Shown piece after piece: positions 7,967 through 15,166 of a stretch of 17,603 nt of DNA. Source of the stretch: SKLM01 sp964514285 (lineage in GTDB: Bacteria; Chloroflexota; Anaerolineae; B4-G1); the NCBI GenBank assembly GCA_964514285.1, contig CAZEQC010000071.1, positions 1 to 17,603 on the forward strand. The letters run 5' to 3'. Position 1 is the first letter of the stretch; every line of letters begins with the position of its first letter. The notes beneath the pieces are model-generated. The model had not been told where the DNA came from. It ran no database searches and was given only the letters and a program-made list of their open reading frames with translations. Position numbers and translations under genes: made by a program.

Positions 7967-9304
7967 TCACTCTCCGCACGTCTGGGCCGGTTCGAACCAC
8001 TCGGCCAGGCCAGCCTGGAGCGCGTCGGCGGCCTCCTGGGGCGTCTGCTCGCCCTCTAGGACGGCCAGGGCGCCGTCTTGCATCAGGGCGTAGCCGTCGG
8101 GCGACCCTTCCCGCAGCTTCTCCCAGGCGAAGCGGGCGTCGGTGCCCTTTCCCTCGTTGAGGGCCAGGAAGGCCTGGGCGTGTTCATTGGTGATGGTTGG
8201 CGTCTCCCGCTGCATAGGGAAGAAGCCGGGCAGCTCGTTGGCCAGTGCTTCCGCGCAGTCGGACGTGGTCATCCAGGAGAGGAACGTCCGTGCCTCCTCC
8301 TTGTGCTGGCAGGCGGGGTTGAGGGCCACACCGGCGTCCGGGTGGAAGGTGACGTGGGCCGACTGGCCGGCCGGTGGTGGCGTGGCGAAGACGCTCCAGG
8401 CGAAATCGAGGCCCGAGGCCTCGAAGAAGGCGATGTCCCAGGAGCCGCTCATAACCATGGCAGCCTGGCCCTGAGCGAACAGCTCCCGGCTGTCGGCGTA
8501 GGTCAACATCTCGTGGTTGTCCGGGAAGAAGGGGGCCAGGTTGCTCACGGCTTGGAAAGCCGCCACGACGTGCTCGTCGTTGAAGCAGCGCTCGCCGTTC
8601 AGGTACGCCATGCGGCCCTCGCGCCCCCCGATGAAACTCGGCGCTAGGTTCATGAAGACCAGCTCGGCGATGGTCCAGGGGTCCCCGGAGGTGTTGGCGA
8701 AGGGTGTGATCCCAGCATCTTGAATCTTCTGGGCAGTGTCCATCAGCTCTCCCCACGTGCGCGGGGGGCTGAGGTCCAGCCTGGCGAAGATGTCTGCGTT
8801 GTAGTAGATGCCGTGGGAGGTGGCGATAAAGGGTACGGCGTAGGGCAGGTCCTCGTCGGTTGCCCAGGCGGAGAGCATCTGCGGGTCGAAGCGCTCCTTG
8901 AGGCCCGGCAGATCGTCCAAGAGCTCCAGGTAGCCCTGTTCGTACTGCATGCGTGAGGTGGCGTAGGAACGGGCGTAGAACAGGTCCGGTGCAGTGCTGG
9001 CCTCAAGCTGGGCCTGGAGGGCCTCGTTGTAGTCCGGCGGGTTGGTCGGCTCAAAGCGGATGGTGATGTCCGGGTGCTCGTTGTGGAACCGGTCCAGGAT
9101 GCGGTTCATCTGCTCCACGTCGTCGGGGCGCCAGGACCCCATAACCAAGACGACGTCCTCGGGCTTCTCGGTCGGCGTTGCGGTGGGCGCTGGCGTAGGG
9201 TCCGGCGTGGGCGGCGCAGAGCAGGCCGCGGTCAGGATCCCGGTCAGCAGCAGCGCCGCGAGGGTGCTGACAAGTTCTGGCGTGGCGTTCAATCGATCTC
9301 CCAT
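7967..9304 (-). CDS. Extracellular solute-binding lipoprotein (family 1, ABC type)
   Basis: A 445-residue membrane-anchored binding protein. A signal peptide ends in the lipobox-like LTAAC with Cys28 as the likely lipidated residue; Thr at -3 is slightly unusual. A Pro/Thr-rich tether (31-48) precedes the bilobal fold. Typical family-1 (sugar-type) features include VVLVMGSWRPDD, NEALQAQLEASTAPDLFY, LPYAVPFIATSHGIYYNADI and FAQGQAAMVMSGSWD. ATG at 9304 has AGGAGGAG at a 6-base spacing; the open frame upstream to 9487 is spacer containing repeats. No permease or ATPase gene is nearby. The next gene, 3 bp away, is a sensor kinase, so a sensing rather than transport role is likely. The substrate is probably a sugar or similar solute but cannot be named. 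Confidence 0.92.
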   Translation of the reverse strand: MGDRLNATPELVSTLAALLLTGILTAACSAPPTPDPTPAPTATPTEKPEDVVLVMGSWRPDDVEQMNRILDRFHNEHPDITIRFEPTNPPDYNEALQAQLEASTAPDLFYARSYATSRMQYEQGYLELLDDLPGLKERFDPQMLSAWATDEDLPYAVPFIATSHGIYYNADIFARLDLSPPRTWGELMDTAQKIQDAGITPFANTSGDPWTIAELVFMNLAPSFIGGREGRMAYLNGERCFNDEHVVAAFQAVSNLAPFFPDNHEMLTYADSRELFAQGQAAMVMSGSWDIAFFEASGLDFAWSVFATPPPAGQSAHVTFHPDAGVALNPACQHKEEARTFLSWMTTSDCAEALANELPGFFPMQRETPTITNEHAQAFLALNEGKGTDARFAWEKLREGSPDGYALMQDGALAVLEGEQTPQEAADALQAGLAEWFEPAQTCGE

Positions 9305-9310
9305 ACGCGT

Positions 9311-9318
9311 CTCCTCCT
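9311..9318 (-). promoter_or_regulatory. Shine-Dalgarno of the binding lipoprotein
   Basis: The minus strand reads AGGAGGAG, then ACGCGT, then ATG at 9304-9302. This site fixes the start just ahead of the signal peptide. It overlaps the 16-bp segment shared with 6020-6035. Confidence 0.75.
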
Positions 9319-9328
9319 GGTAACGGCT
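9313..9328. repeat. Half copy of the TAACGGCT repeat
   Basis: CCTCCTGGTAACGGCT differs from 6020-6035 at one base in 16. Here only one arm of the palindrome is present, and its outer end forms part of the lipoprotein ribosome binding site. The sequence diverges after GGCT. Confidence 0.45.
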
Positions 9329-9368
9329 GCGACAATGTGATGTCTTATTCATCTCATCAAGCCCTGAA

Positions 9369-9383
9369 GGGATCTGCGACCCC
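9369..9383. repeat. Dispersed hairpin repeat, degenerate copy C (inverted)
   Basis: Read on the minus strand, GGGGTCGCAGATCCC shares ten consecutive bases (GGGTCGCAGA) with copy A and can still form a 6-bp stem using one G:T pair. It lies 43 bp from copy B and in the opposite orientation. The match is shorter than that of A with B. Confidence 0.35.
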
Positions 9384-9425
9384 GGCTGAGGCGTCTCCAG
9401 CATCCCACAGTTGGCCTTGCTGTCG

Positions 9426-9451
9426 ACGCGGGTCACAGGCCCGCTGAGAGC
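9426..9451. repeat. Dispersed hairpin repeat, copy B
   Basis: The core GCGGGTC-ACA-GGCCCGC (9428-9444) forms a 7-bp stem with one G:T pair. It matches copy A (2317-2342) at 23 of 26 bases. It sits in the 170-bp spacer between the REC-PAS-kinase-REC gene and the lipoprotein gene, in the same plus-strand orientation as copy A. Confidence 0.6.
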
Positions 9452-9474
9452 AGGAGGTGAACAGTTACTCCCTC

Positions 9475-11514
9475 TCAAGCAGACCACACCTGGCCCAGCA
9501 CACCCTGCAGGGCTTGCAAGAGCTGGTCAGGCTCCAGGGGCTTGGGCACCACTCCGGCGAACCCGACCTCCCGTAGGAAGTGCTCCTCTGCCCCCGGAGA
9601 TAGGGTCTTCGTCATCGCCAGCGCGTCGATCCCTGGACGCGCCCTCTGCAGGTCTTCGACGAACGTGGCGGCCTCCACGCCTGGGGTGTCGAGGTCCACC
9701 ACGGCCACGGCGACGCGGTCTCCCTTGCGAGACGACCAGCGCGGCGACTGGCACAGGGCCAACGCCTCCCGCCCGTTACTGGCAATCGCCACCCGGTAGC
9801 CCAGCGATCGCAGTGTCTGCTCGCCGAGGCGTTGTGTCCTATCCCGGTCTGCCACCAGCAGAATGATCGTTCCCCGTCGCCCCGCATCCTCTCCGGACGA
9901 CGCCTCTGCCTTCGCCGGGGCCGATGACCGGTCGTCGTCGCTCATCTCCTCGCCGTGGAGCGGCAGGTAGATGGTGAAGATTGTGCCCTCCCCTGGTGCG
10001 GTCTCCACATCGATAGCTCCCTCATGCTGCCGCACGATGCCGTAGACCTGGGGCAGCCCCAGCCCCGTCCCCCGGTCCACGTCCTTTGTGGTGAAGAAGG
10101 GCGTGAAGAGGCGCGAGCGCACGCTCTCCGTCATACCGATGCCCGTGTCCGAGATGGTCAGGTGGACCCATGTTCCTCCCTCGATCCGGCCAACATGTGG
10201 GGGCACGGAGAGGGAAGGCTTGTCCGTCGTGGGCAGCGTCTCGTCCGGTCCCAGGTGGATGCTGGACAGCTCGACGCGGAGCTCGCCGCCGCGCGGCATA
10301 GCGTCACGGGCGTTGGTGGCCAGGTTCGTCAACGCTTGCCGAAGGCGCGGTGCGTCGACTGACGCTATGATGGGGCTGCCGTCGGGACGCGTCTCACAGC
10401 TCAGGGTGACGTCGATGTCCTCTGGCATCGTCGAAAGCCACTCGGTGGTCAGATCGCGCAGGAGGGCGGCCAGCTCGACTGGTTCGCGGCGGATCATAGC
10501 CTGACTGCTGAAGTCGAGGATCTGCTGAACCAGATCCGAGGCCCGCTGCGATTCCTTGAGGATGGTCGCCAGGTTCTGGGACACTCTTGGGGGTAGGTCG
10601 GAGTTTCGCAGATCCATCTCGGCGTAGAGGATGATGGTGCTGAGCAGATTGCGGAAGCTGTGGGCGATGCCGGAGGCCAACTGGCCGAGGGTAGCCAGGT
10701 GTTCCTGTCGCTGTAGTTGCTCCTCCATCTCCTTGAGGGCGGTGATGTCCCGGGCCACGATCAACTCGCCCTTGAACGCGTCCCCCTCGAGGATTGGGGT
10801 GCTGCGCACGTTGACCTCGACGCGTTTCCCTGCTTGGTTGAGGAAGGCTGCCTCGTACACGTATTCCTCCCGGTCGCCGGCCAGCCGCTTTTCCTGCCGC
10901 TCGGCGAGGCGGGCCTGCTCATCCGGCGGCAGGAAGTCGACGATGGATTGGCCCAACACCTCGTCCTCGGTGAAGCCGGAGAACGAAAGCGCGGCCTGGT
11001 TCACGAAGGTGATCCGTCCTCTCTCGTCGTGGAGGAAGATGGCGTCGCCTGTGGTCTCGACCAGCATCCGATACTGCCGCTCGCTCTCACGCAGAGCCTG
11101 GAGCGCTTGCTCCCTCTCCTCGACGAGCTCTCGCTTCTCCAGGACGCGTTCGATCACCGTGGGCAGGAGGCTCAAGTAGCCACCGTCGACGTCCTTCACC
11201 AGGTAGTCGTCGGCCCCCAGCTTCATAGCCTCGACGGCGGTCTCCTCGTCGCCAGCGCCGGTGACCATGATGGTCGGGGGTAGCGCGTCCCGCTCGCCCA
11301 GGGTGCGAATCACCTCCAGGCCGGTGTGACCGGGCATCAGATGATCGATGATCACCACGTCGTAGACGTTAACGTCCGTCATCGCCAGACCTTCCTGGCC
11401 GTCGTGGGCTAGGTCGACTATGTAGCCGGCCCTCTCCAGGTATCGCTGAAAGAGGCGTGCCACGCCAGGGTCGTCCTCCATACAGAGGACGCGAGTGTGG
11501 TCGGCTTCAGTCAT
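9475..11514 (-). CDS. Hybrid histidine kinase, REC-PAS-HisKA-HATPase-REC
   Basis: A soluble 679-residue protein. Receiver 1 (about 8-128) has E13-D14, D57, T85 and K107. PAS (about 142-262) ends in VARDITALKE. HisKA has H285 in IAHSFRNLL; the residue after His is Ser286 where the paralogue at 11878-14760 has Asp. HATPase has N397/N401, DTGIG at 456-460 and GTGLGL. Receiver 2 (about 549-675) keeps D607, T635 and K658, but the acidic pair is Ala555-Asp556. Phosphate could enter at either receiver. ATG at 11514 has AAGGAGT at a 7-base spacing; the open frame upstream to 11682 is leader sequence. The catalytic core and second receiver are clearly paralogous to the MASE1 hybrid, and receiver 1 to that of the 2523-3659 product. 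Reduced autokinase activity is possible. Confidence 0.92.
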   Translation of the reverse strand: MTEADHTRVLCMEDDPGVARLFQRYLERAGYIVDLAHDGQEGLAMTDVNVYDVVIIDHLMPGHTGLEVIRTLGERDALPPTIMVTGAGDEETAVEAMKLGADDYLVKDVDGGYLSLLPTVIERVLEKRELVEEREQALQALRESERQYRMLVETTGDAIFLHDERGRITFVNQAALSFSGFTEDEVLGQSIVDFLPPDEQARLAERQEKRLAGDREEYVYEAAFLNQAGKRVEVNVRSTPILEGDAFKGELIVARDITALKEMEEQLQRQEHLATLGQLASGIAHSFRNLLSTIILYAEMDLRNSDLPPRVSQNLATILKESQRASDLVQQILDFSSQAMIRREPVELAALLRDLTTEWLSTMPEDIDVTLSCETRPDGSPIIASVDAPRLRQALTNLATNARDAMPRGGELRVELSSIHLGPDETLPTTDKPSLSVPPHVGRIEGGTWVHLTISDTGIGMTESVRSRLFTPFFTTKDVDRGTGLGLPQVYGIVRQHEGAIDVETAPGEGTIFTIYLPLHGEEMSDDDRSSAPAKAEASSGEDAGRRGTIILLVADRDRTQRLGEQTLRSLGYRVAIASNGREALALCQSPRWSSRKGDRVAVAVVDLDTPGVEAATFVEDLQRARPGIDALAMTKTLSPGAEEHFLREVGFAGVVPKPLEPDQLLQALQGVLGQVWSA

Positions 11515-11521
11515 GGCCTGG

Positions 11522-11528
11522 ACTCCTT
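11522..11528 (-). promoter_or_regulatory. Shine-Dalgarno deciding the start of the REC-PAS-kinase-REC gene
   Basis: The minus strand reads AAGGAGT, then seven bases, then ATG at 11514-11512, which gives the normal receiver start MTEADHTRVLCMEDD. It excludes the longer open frame reaching 11682, whose extra part looks non-coding. Confidence 0.75.
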
Positions 11529-11719
11529 GTTTTCTTCCATGGTCATTATGCCTGGCCAGCCAAGCACGTCTATCTGGACTGGTTACCGGACACCCATCGC
11601 CTCCACGCTGACGGGGAAGCATTCTGAGTTCGCCGAAACAGACGCCCTGATTGTGTCGAAGGATGCGACCCAGCAAAGCCACCCTCCTTCGGCTGGCCCT
11701 TCGCTATCCAGTTAAGTGT

Positions 11720-11748
11720 ACCATAGGCCGGTACTTCGGGGATTTCAG
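11720..11748 (-). promoter_or_regulatory. Candidate sigma70-like promoter for the REC-PAS-kinase-REC gene
   Basis: On the minus strand CTGAAA (11748-11743) and TATGGT (11725-11720) are separated by 17 bases. Each hexamer matches the consensus at four of six positions. It lies in the AT-rich part of the spacer and overlaps the GTACC/GGTAC inverted repeat. A leader of nearly 200 bases would result. Confidence 0.25.
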
Positions 11749-11877
11749 TGCCGTTACGATTTGATTAAGAGCGCCCTCTCCTACAAGCTGGCGCTTGTCC
11801 CGCGATACAGGTAGGGGGCCCGCGGTCTTCGAGAGGGTCGTCAAGGATGGAGCGCGCGTTTCGACAGGGAGAGGGAG

Positions 11878-14760
11878 CTACGTCTCCAGCGCATGGCGTA
11901 TCGGCCTGGCCAGGTCCTCGGTCTCAAAGGGCTTGCGAATCACGCTCGCGAAGCCAGACGCTTTCAGGTCCGTCAGATCGTCCTCCTCCAGGGCATAGCC
12001 GGTGATGCCCAGGGCCTTCAGACTGTGTCTGGTCGCACTCAATTCCTGCACGAGCTCCCTGCCCCCCATCTCGGGCATAACCAGGTCGGTGATTACTAGA
12101 TCGATCGTCGACCGATCCCCGGACCAGCGGGGCGACTGGCACAGAGCCAGCGCCTCGCGCCCGTTTGAGGCCGTGACCACGTGATAGCCCAGGGTCTCCA
12201 GCATCTGCCGCGTCGCACGGCGCACGTGCTCCTCGTCCTCCACCAGGAGGATCGTCTCCCCCCGGCCCTGTGGCGCGGCAGTGGTGTTCCCTTCCTCTTG
12301 TTTCTCCGTCTTGTTCTCTGTTTGACTGTGGGCGGGGAGGTAGAGATGGAAGGCGGTCCCCTCACCGGGCTCCGTCTCTACGTCGATGGCACCTCCGTGC
12401 TGGCGTATGATGCCGTAGACCTGAGCGAGGCCCAGGCCCGTCCCCTGCCCCACGTCCTTGGTGGTGAAGAAGGGCTCGAAGAGGTGCTGCTGGACCCGCT
12501 CCGTCATGCCCGTCCCGGTGTCTGAAACGGTGAGACGGACCCAGGACCCGCCCTCTGTATCCTTCGGATGTGAGGGAGAGGCGTGTGCCGGCGTGTTCGT
12601 CATCTCGGGCGCCTCGCCGGGCGACAGCTGCAGGCACGATAGCGTCAGGCGCAGCTCGCCGCCCCCGGGCATGGCGTCGCGGGCGTTGGTCGCCAGGTTG
12701 GTGAGCGCCTGTTGCAGACGTCCCGGATCGGCCTTCACCACATAAGGCCCCGTCTTGGTCTCCAGCGTGATGTTGATGGTCTCCGGGAGGGTGCGCTCCA
12801 GAATGGCCAGAATGTCCTCGACGAAAGGCTTCATGTCCAGCGGCTGGCGCTCGATCATGGCGCTGCTGCTGAAGTCGAGGATCTGCTGCACCAGGTCAGT
12901 GGCCTTCTCGGCCTCGCCAGCGATAGTCCTCAGGTTCTCCACCAGGTCGGACGGGAGGTCATCCTTGCGCAGCGACAGCTCGGCGTAGAGGATGATGGTG
13001 GTCAGCAGGTTGCGGAAGTCGTGGGCGATGCCCGAGGCCAGCTGGCCCACCGCCGCCAGACGCTCCTGCTGGCGTAGCTGCCTCTCCATAACTTTCCGTT
13101 CGGTAATGTCGGTGCTGACCCCAAGCATGCCCACGGGCTCGCCCTGCTCGTCTCGAATCAGCTGCACCCGGCTGTCGAGGATGATCTTGCGGCCGTCGGC
13201 TACAACGTTGACCACCTCGCCGCGCCACCGGCCTTTGGCCAGGGTGATGTCGATGATCTCTTGCTGGGTCGCTCCGCGCTCTGGATCCTCCCCATAGTGC
13301 ACGACCGACTTTCCAATCAGTTCCTTGACCGGCTTGCCGAAAGCGCGGCACTCGGCTTCGTTGACGTAGGTGATGTGACCGTCGAGGTCGGTGGCGGTCA
13401 CCATATCCTGGATCTGATCGAGGAGCATCGACTGGAAGGCGAGATGTTCCTCGGTTCGCTTCCGCTCGGTGATGTCTTTGTCGATGGCGAAGAAGCCGAT
13501 CACCGCGCCGTTCTGGTAGATGGGTACCTTGGTGAGCAGGTACCAGCGCTCCTCGCCGTGGGCGGTGGTTGCCCTGCGCTCCTTGCGGATCATAGGCTCG
13601 CCGGCCAGGACGCGACGCTCGTCGGCCATAATCTCCTCAGCCTCGCTCGGCCAGAGATCGGCCGCCGTCTTGCCCACCAGATCCTCTTCGTCGCGGTTGA
13701 CGGCGTTCGCGTAGGCCTGGCTGGCCATGATCAAGCCGTGGTCGGCGTCCTTGAAGTAGACCAGGTCGGGTGTGTTGGCCATCAGCGAGTCCCACAGCTT
13801 CTGCCTGACGGCCAACTGCTCCTCCGCCCGCCGCCGCTCCCTCACCGCGGCCCCCAGGGGGAGCGTGGTCAGCGCCATGACGCTGACGAAGCCCCACAGC
13901 ACGCCCAGATTCTGGTTAGGGTTGGGGCCAGTGAAGGGGCCGTAGCCGAGGGCGGTGCCGGTGATGCCCATGATGGCCGTGATCAGCACCGCGATGCTCG
14001 AACCGGCCGCGTCGAAGCGCACGGCGATCCAGATCAGCGCGGGAAAGACGGCGAAGGCCACGGGCAGGCCGGCTCGTCGCGGCAGAAAATGGCCGACGGC
14101 CCCGAAGACGATGGCATTGAAGATAATGAGGAGCGTGAAGGGCAGCCCAGCGCTGGTCAGCGCCGCGCGGCTCGGCGTGCGACCGTCCGGCAGCGCGCCG
14201 TCTCTCTCTTTGATCTTGGTCCCCATGATCAGGAGGGTTGGTGCAATGACGCTGACGCCGACGGTATCGCCCAGCCACCAGCTTAGCCAGGCGCCGAGGG
14301 CTCGTTGGGCCGTGATACGCCCGCTGACGGTCAGGGCGCCGACGCCCAGCGTGGCCCCGATCGTGGTGGCCAGGAGGCCCCCTCCCAGGGCCAGCGTGAA
14401 GACGTCCCGCACCCGCCTTAGGTGAGGATCGAAGTCCACGACCGTCTGCAGGAACCAGGCGCCGACCACGGCGGCCAGCGTGTTGCCGAGCGGCCCCAAG
14501 GCCCACATCAGCGGGGGATGACCCTCCATCATGGCCACGACGACGTCGCCGATGAAGAAGCCGGGCCAGACGCGGTACCCAAGCAGGAGGACTGCTGCCA
14601 GGGCAATGCCGGTGGGCGGCCAGACCAGGGTGACGTGGGTCTCCGGGTGGGCGAGCAGCAGACCCAGCTGCGCTGCCAGCACGTGAACGACGGCCAACGC
14701 TATGTTGGAGAGGATGGGATATCCTGAGAGTGGCCGAAGTGGCTTGGCGGATTGGTCCAT
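11878..14760 (-). CDS. MASE1 hybrid histidine kinase, MASE1-PAS-PAS-HisKA-HATPase-REC
   Basis: A 960-residue membrane hybrid kinase. The N-terminal ~300 residues are a MASE1-type integral membrane sensor with about eight to ten hydrophobic segments and the hallmark LVWPPTGIALA (45-55) and WPGFFIGD (65-72). PAS 1 (about 320-435) and PAS 2 (about 445-555) each end in DITERK. HisKA carries H580 in IAHDFRNLL; HATPase has N688/N692, DTGTG at 747-751 and GTGLGL. The C-terminal receiver (about 835-957) has E841-D842, D892, T920 and K943-P944 intact. The start is ATG at 14760; no strong Shine-Dalgarno is visible, so a nearby alternative start is possible. A small gene may lie 39 bp upstream. With no effector domain, phosphate must be passed to a separate phosphotransfer protein or regulator. 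The MASE1 ligand is unknown. Confidence 0.93.
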   Translation of the reverse strand: MDQSAKPLRPLSGYPILSNIALAVVHVLAAQLGLLLAHPETHVTLVWPPTGIALAAVLLLGYRVWPGFFIGDVVVAMMEGHPPLMWALGPLGNTLAAVVGAWFLQTVVDFDPHLRRVRDVFTLALGGGLLATTIGATLGVGALTVSGRITAQRALGAWLSWWLGDTVGVSVIAPTLLIMGTKIKERDGALPDGRTPSRAALTSAGLPFTLLIIFNAIVFGAVGHFLPRRAGLPVAFAVFPALIWIAVRFDAAGSSIAVLITAIMGITGTALGYGPFTGPNPNQNLGVLWGFVSVMALTTLPLGAAVRERRRAEEQLAVRQKLWDSLMANTPDLVYFKDADHGLIMASQAYANAVNRDEEDLVGKTAADLWPSEAEEIMADERRVLAGEPMIRKERRATTAHGEERWYLLTKVPIYQNGAVIGFFAIDKDITERKRTEEHLAFQSMLLDQIQDMVTATDLDGHITYVNEAECRAFGKPVKELIGKSVVHYGEDPERGATQQEIIDITLAKGRWRGEVVNVVADGRKIILDSRVQLIRDEQGEPVGMLGVSTDITERKVMERQLRQQERLAAVGQLASGIAHDFRNLLTTIILYAELSLRKDDLPSDLVENLRTIAGEAEKATDLVQQILDFSSSAMIERQPLDMKPFVEDILAILERTLPETINITLETKTGPYVVKADPGRLQQALTNLATNARDAMPGGGELRLTLSCLQLSPGEAPEMTNTPAHASPSHPKDTEGGSWVRLTVSDTGTGMTERVQQHLFEPFFTTKDVGQGTGLGLAQVYGIIRQHGGAIDVETEPGEGTAFHLYLPAHSQTENKTEKQEEGNTTAAPQGRGETILLVEDEEHVRRATRQMLETLGYHVVTASNGREALALCQSPRWSGDRSTIDLVITDLVMPEMGGRELVQELSATRHSLKALGITGYALEEDDLTDLKASGFASVIRKPFETEDLARPIRHALET

Positions 14761-14799
14761 GGCGCTTGATGTCTGCAGATCGACGCGACAGCGCGCGTT

Positions 14800-15033
14800 T
14801 CAGCCCCCGAGCAATTGTGCTGCCGCATTGTACGTTGCAGTGGCGTTTTCTGCAAGGCGCGCCCGAGGTTGAGCGGCCCTCAGATGGGCGGCACTCCGCT
14901 GCGCTCCGAACCGGACGACGAACCGCACTATGGAAAGGTTGGCGTTGCCCGGCCTGCCACCCGGCGGGTTCGTCGAATCGGTGTACTGTCCGTTGTCGGC
15001 GCTGACAGTGATGGTCATAGTGTCTTGGCCCAT
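14800..15033 (-). CDS. Possible small protein of 77 residues, unknown function
   Basis: I do not recognise this protein. An ATG at 15033-15031 follows GGAGG at a short 4-base spacing and opens a frame ending in TGA at 14802-14800, 39 bp before the MASE1 kinase start. The first ~45 codons have C or G at most third positions, as in neighbouring real genes. The product has a beta-like stretch (TMTITVSADNGQYTDS), a Gly/Pro/Asn-rich turn, then NLSIVRFVVRFG and an Ala/Arg-rich tail. There is no signal peptide or membrane helix. The frame stays open upstream into the CPBP gene, which is an antisense shadow. It could be the first gene of the kinase transcript. It could also be chance; the later codons are less biased. 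Confidence 0.4.
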   Translation of the reverse strand: MGQDTMTITVSADNGQYTDSTNPPGGRPGNANLSIVRFVVRFGAQRSAAHLRAAQPRARLAENATATYNAAAQLLGG

Positions 15034-15046
15034 GCACCCTCCGCTC

Positions 15047-15075
15047 TTGAGTTTGTGGCGTGAGTGGTGTATACT
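15047..15075 (+). promoter_or_regulatory. Sigma70-like promoter of the CPBP protease gene
   Basis: TTGAGT (15047-15052) and TATACT (15070-15075) are separated by exactly 17 bases. They match the consensus at four and five of six positions. Transcription would begin near 15082 and give a leader of about 85 bases before the ATG at 15167. This is the best promoter in the window. Confidence 0.6.
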
Positions 15076-15166
15076 GGCGTCGAACAAAGAGCGCGGAGCG
15101 TTCACGATTTCGTCGTTGGCACCAGAGTGGCAGGACTGCGCACCAACCAGAGCCTGGGAGATGGGT

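Larger units (their letters stand above)
11515..11877. other. Intergenic leader between two hybrid kinase genes
   Basis: This 363-bp gap lies between the stop of the MASE1 hybrid kinase and the start of the next kinase, both on the minus strand. It includes a comparatively AT-rich patch around 11700-11770, with a candidate promoter at 11720-11748 and a small inverted repeat GTACC...GGTAC at 11718-11734. I see no convincing gene and no clear terminator. Confidence 0.55.

Noticed and set aside
9305..9474. Sigma70-like promoter for the lipoprotein (TTGATG near 9355)
   Set aside because: No acceptable -10 hexamer lies at the right spacing, so I do not call it.
9305..9487. In-frame N-terminal extension of the binding lipoprotein
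   Set aside because: The AGGAGGAG site points to ATG 9304, which starts a normal lipoprotein signal peptide. The extension would bury it and consists of spacer with hairpin repeats.
11515..11682. In-frame extension of the REC-PAS-kinase-REC protein
   Set aside because: It precedes a normal receiver start with a good Shine-Dalgarno. Its residues are non-domain and it lies in the leader region.
14930..15166. Upstream extension of the CPBP protease
   Set aside because: It would span the sigma70-like promoter and add a segment unlike the family. GGGAG supports the start at 15167.
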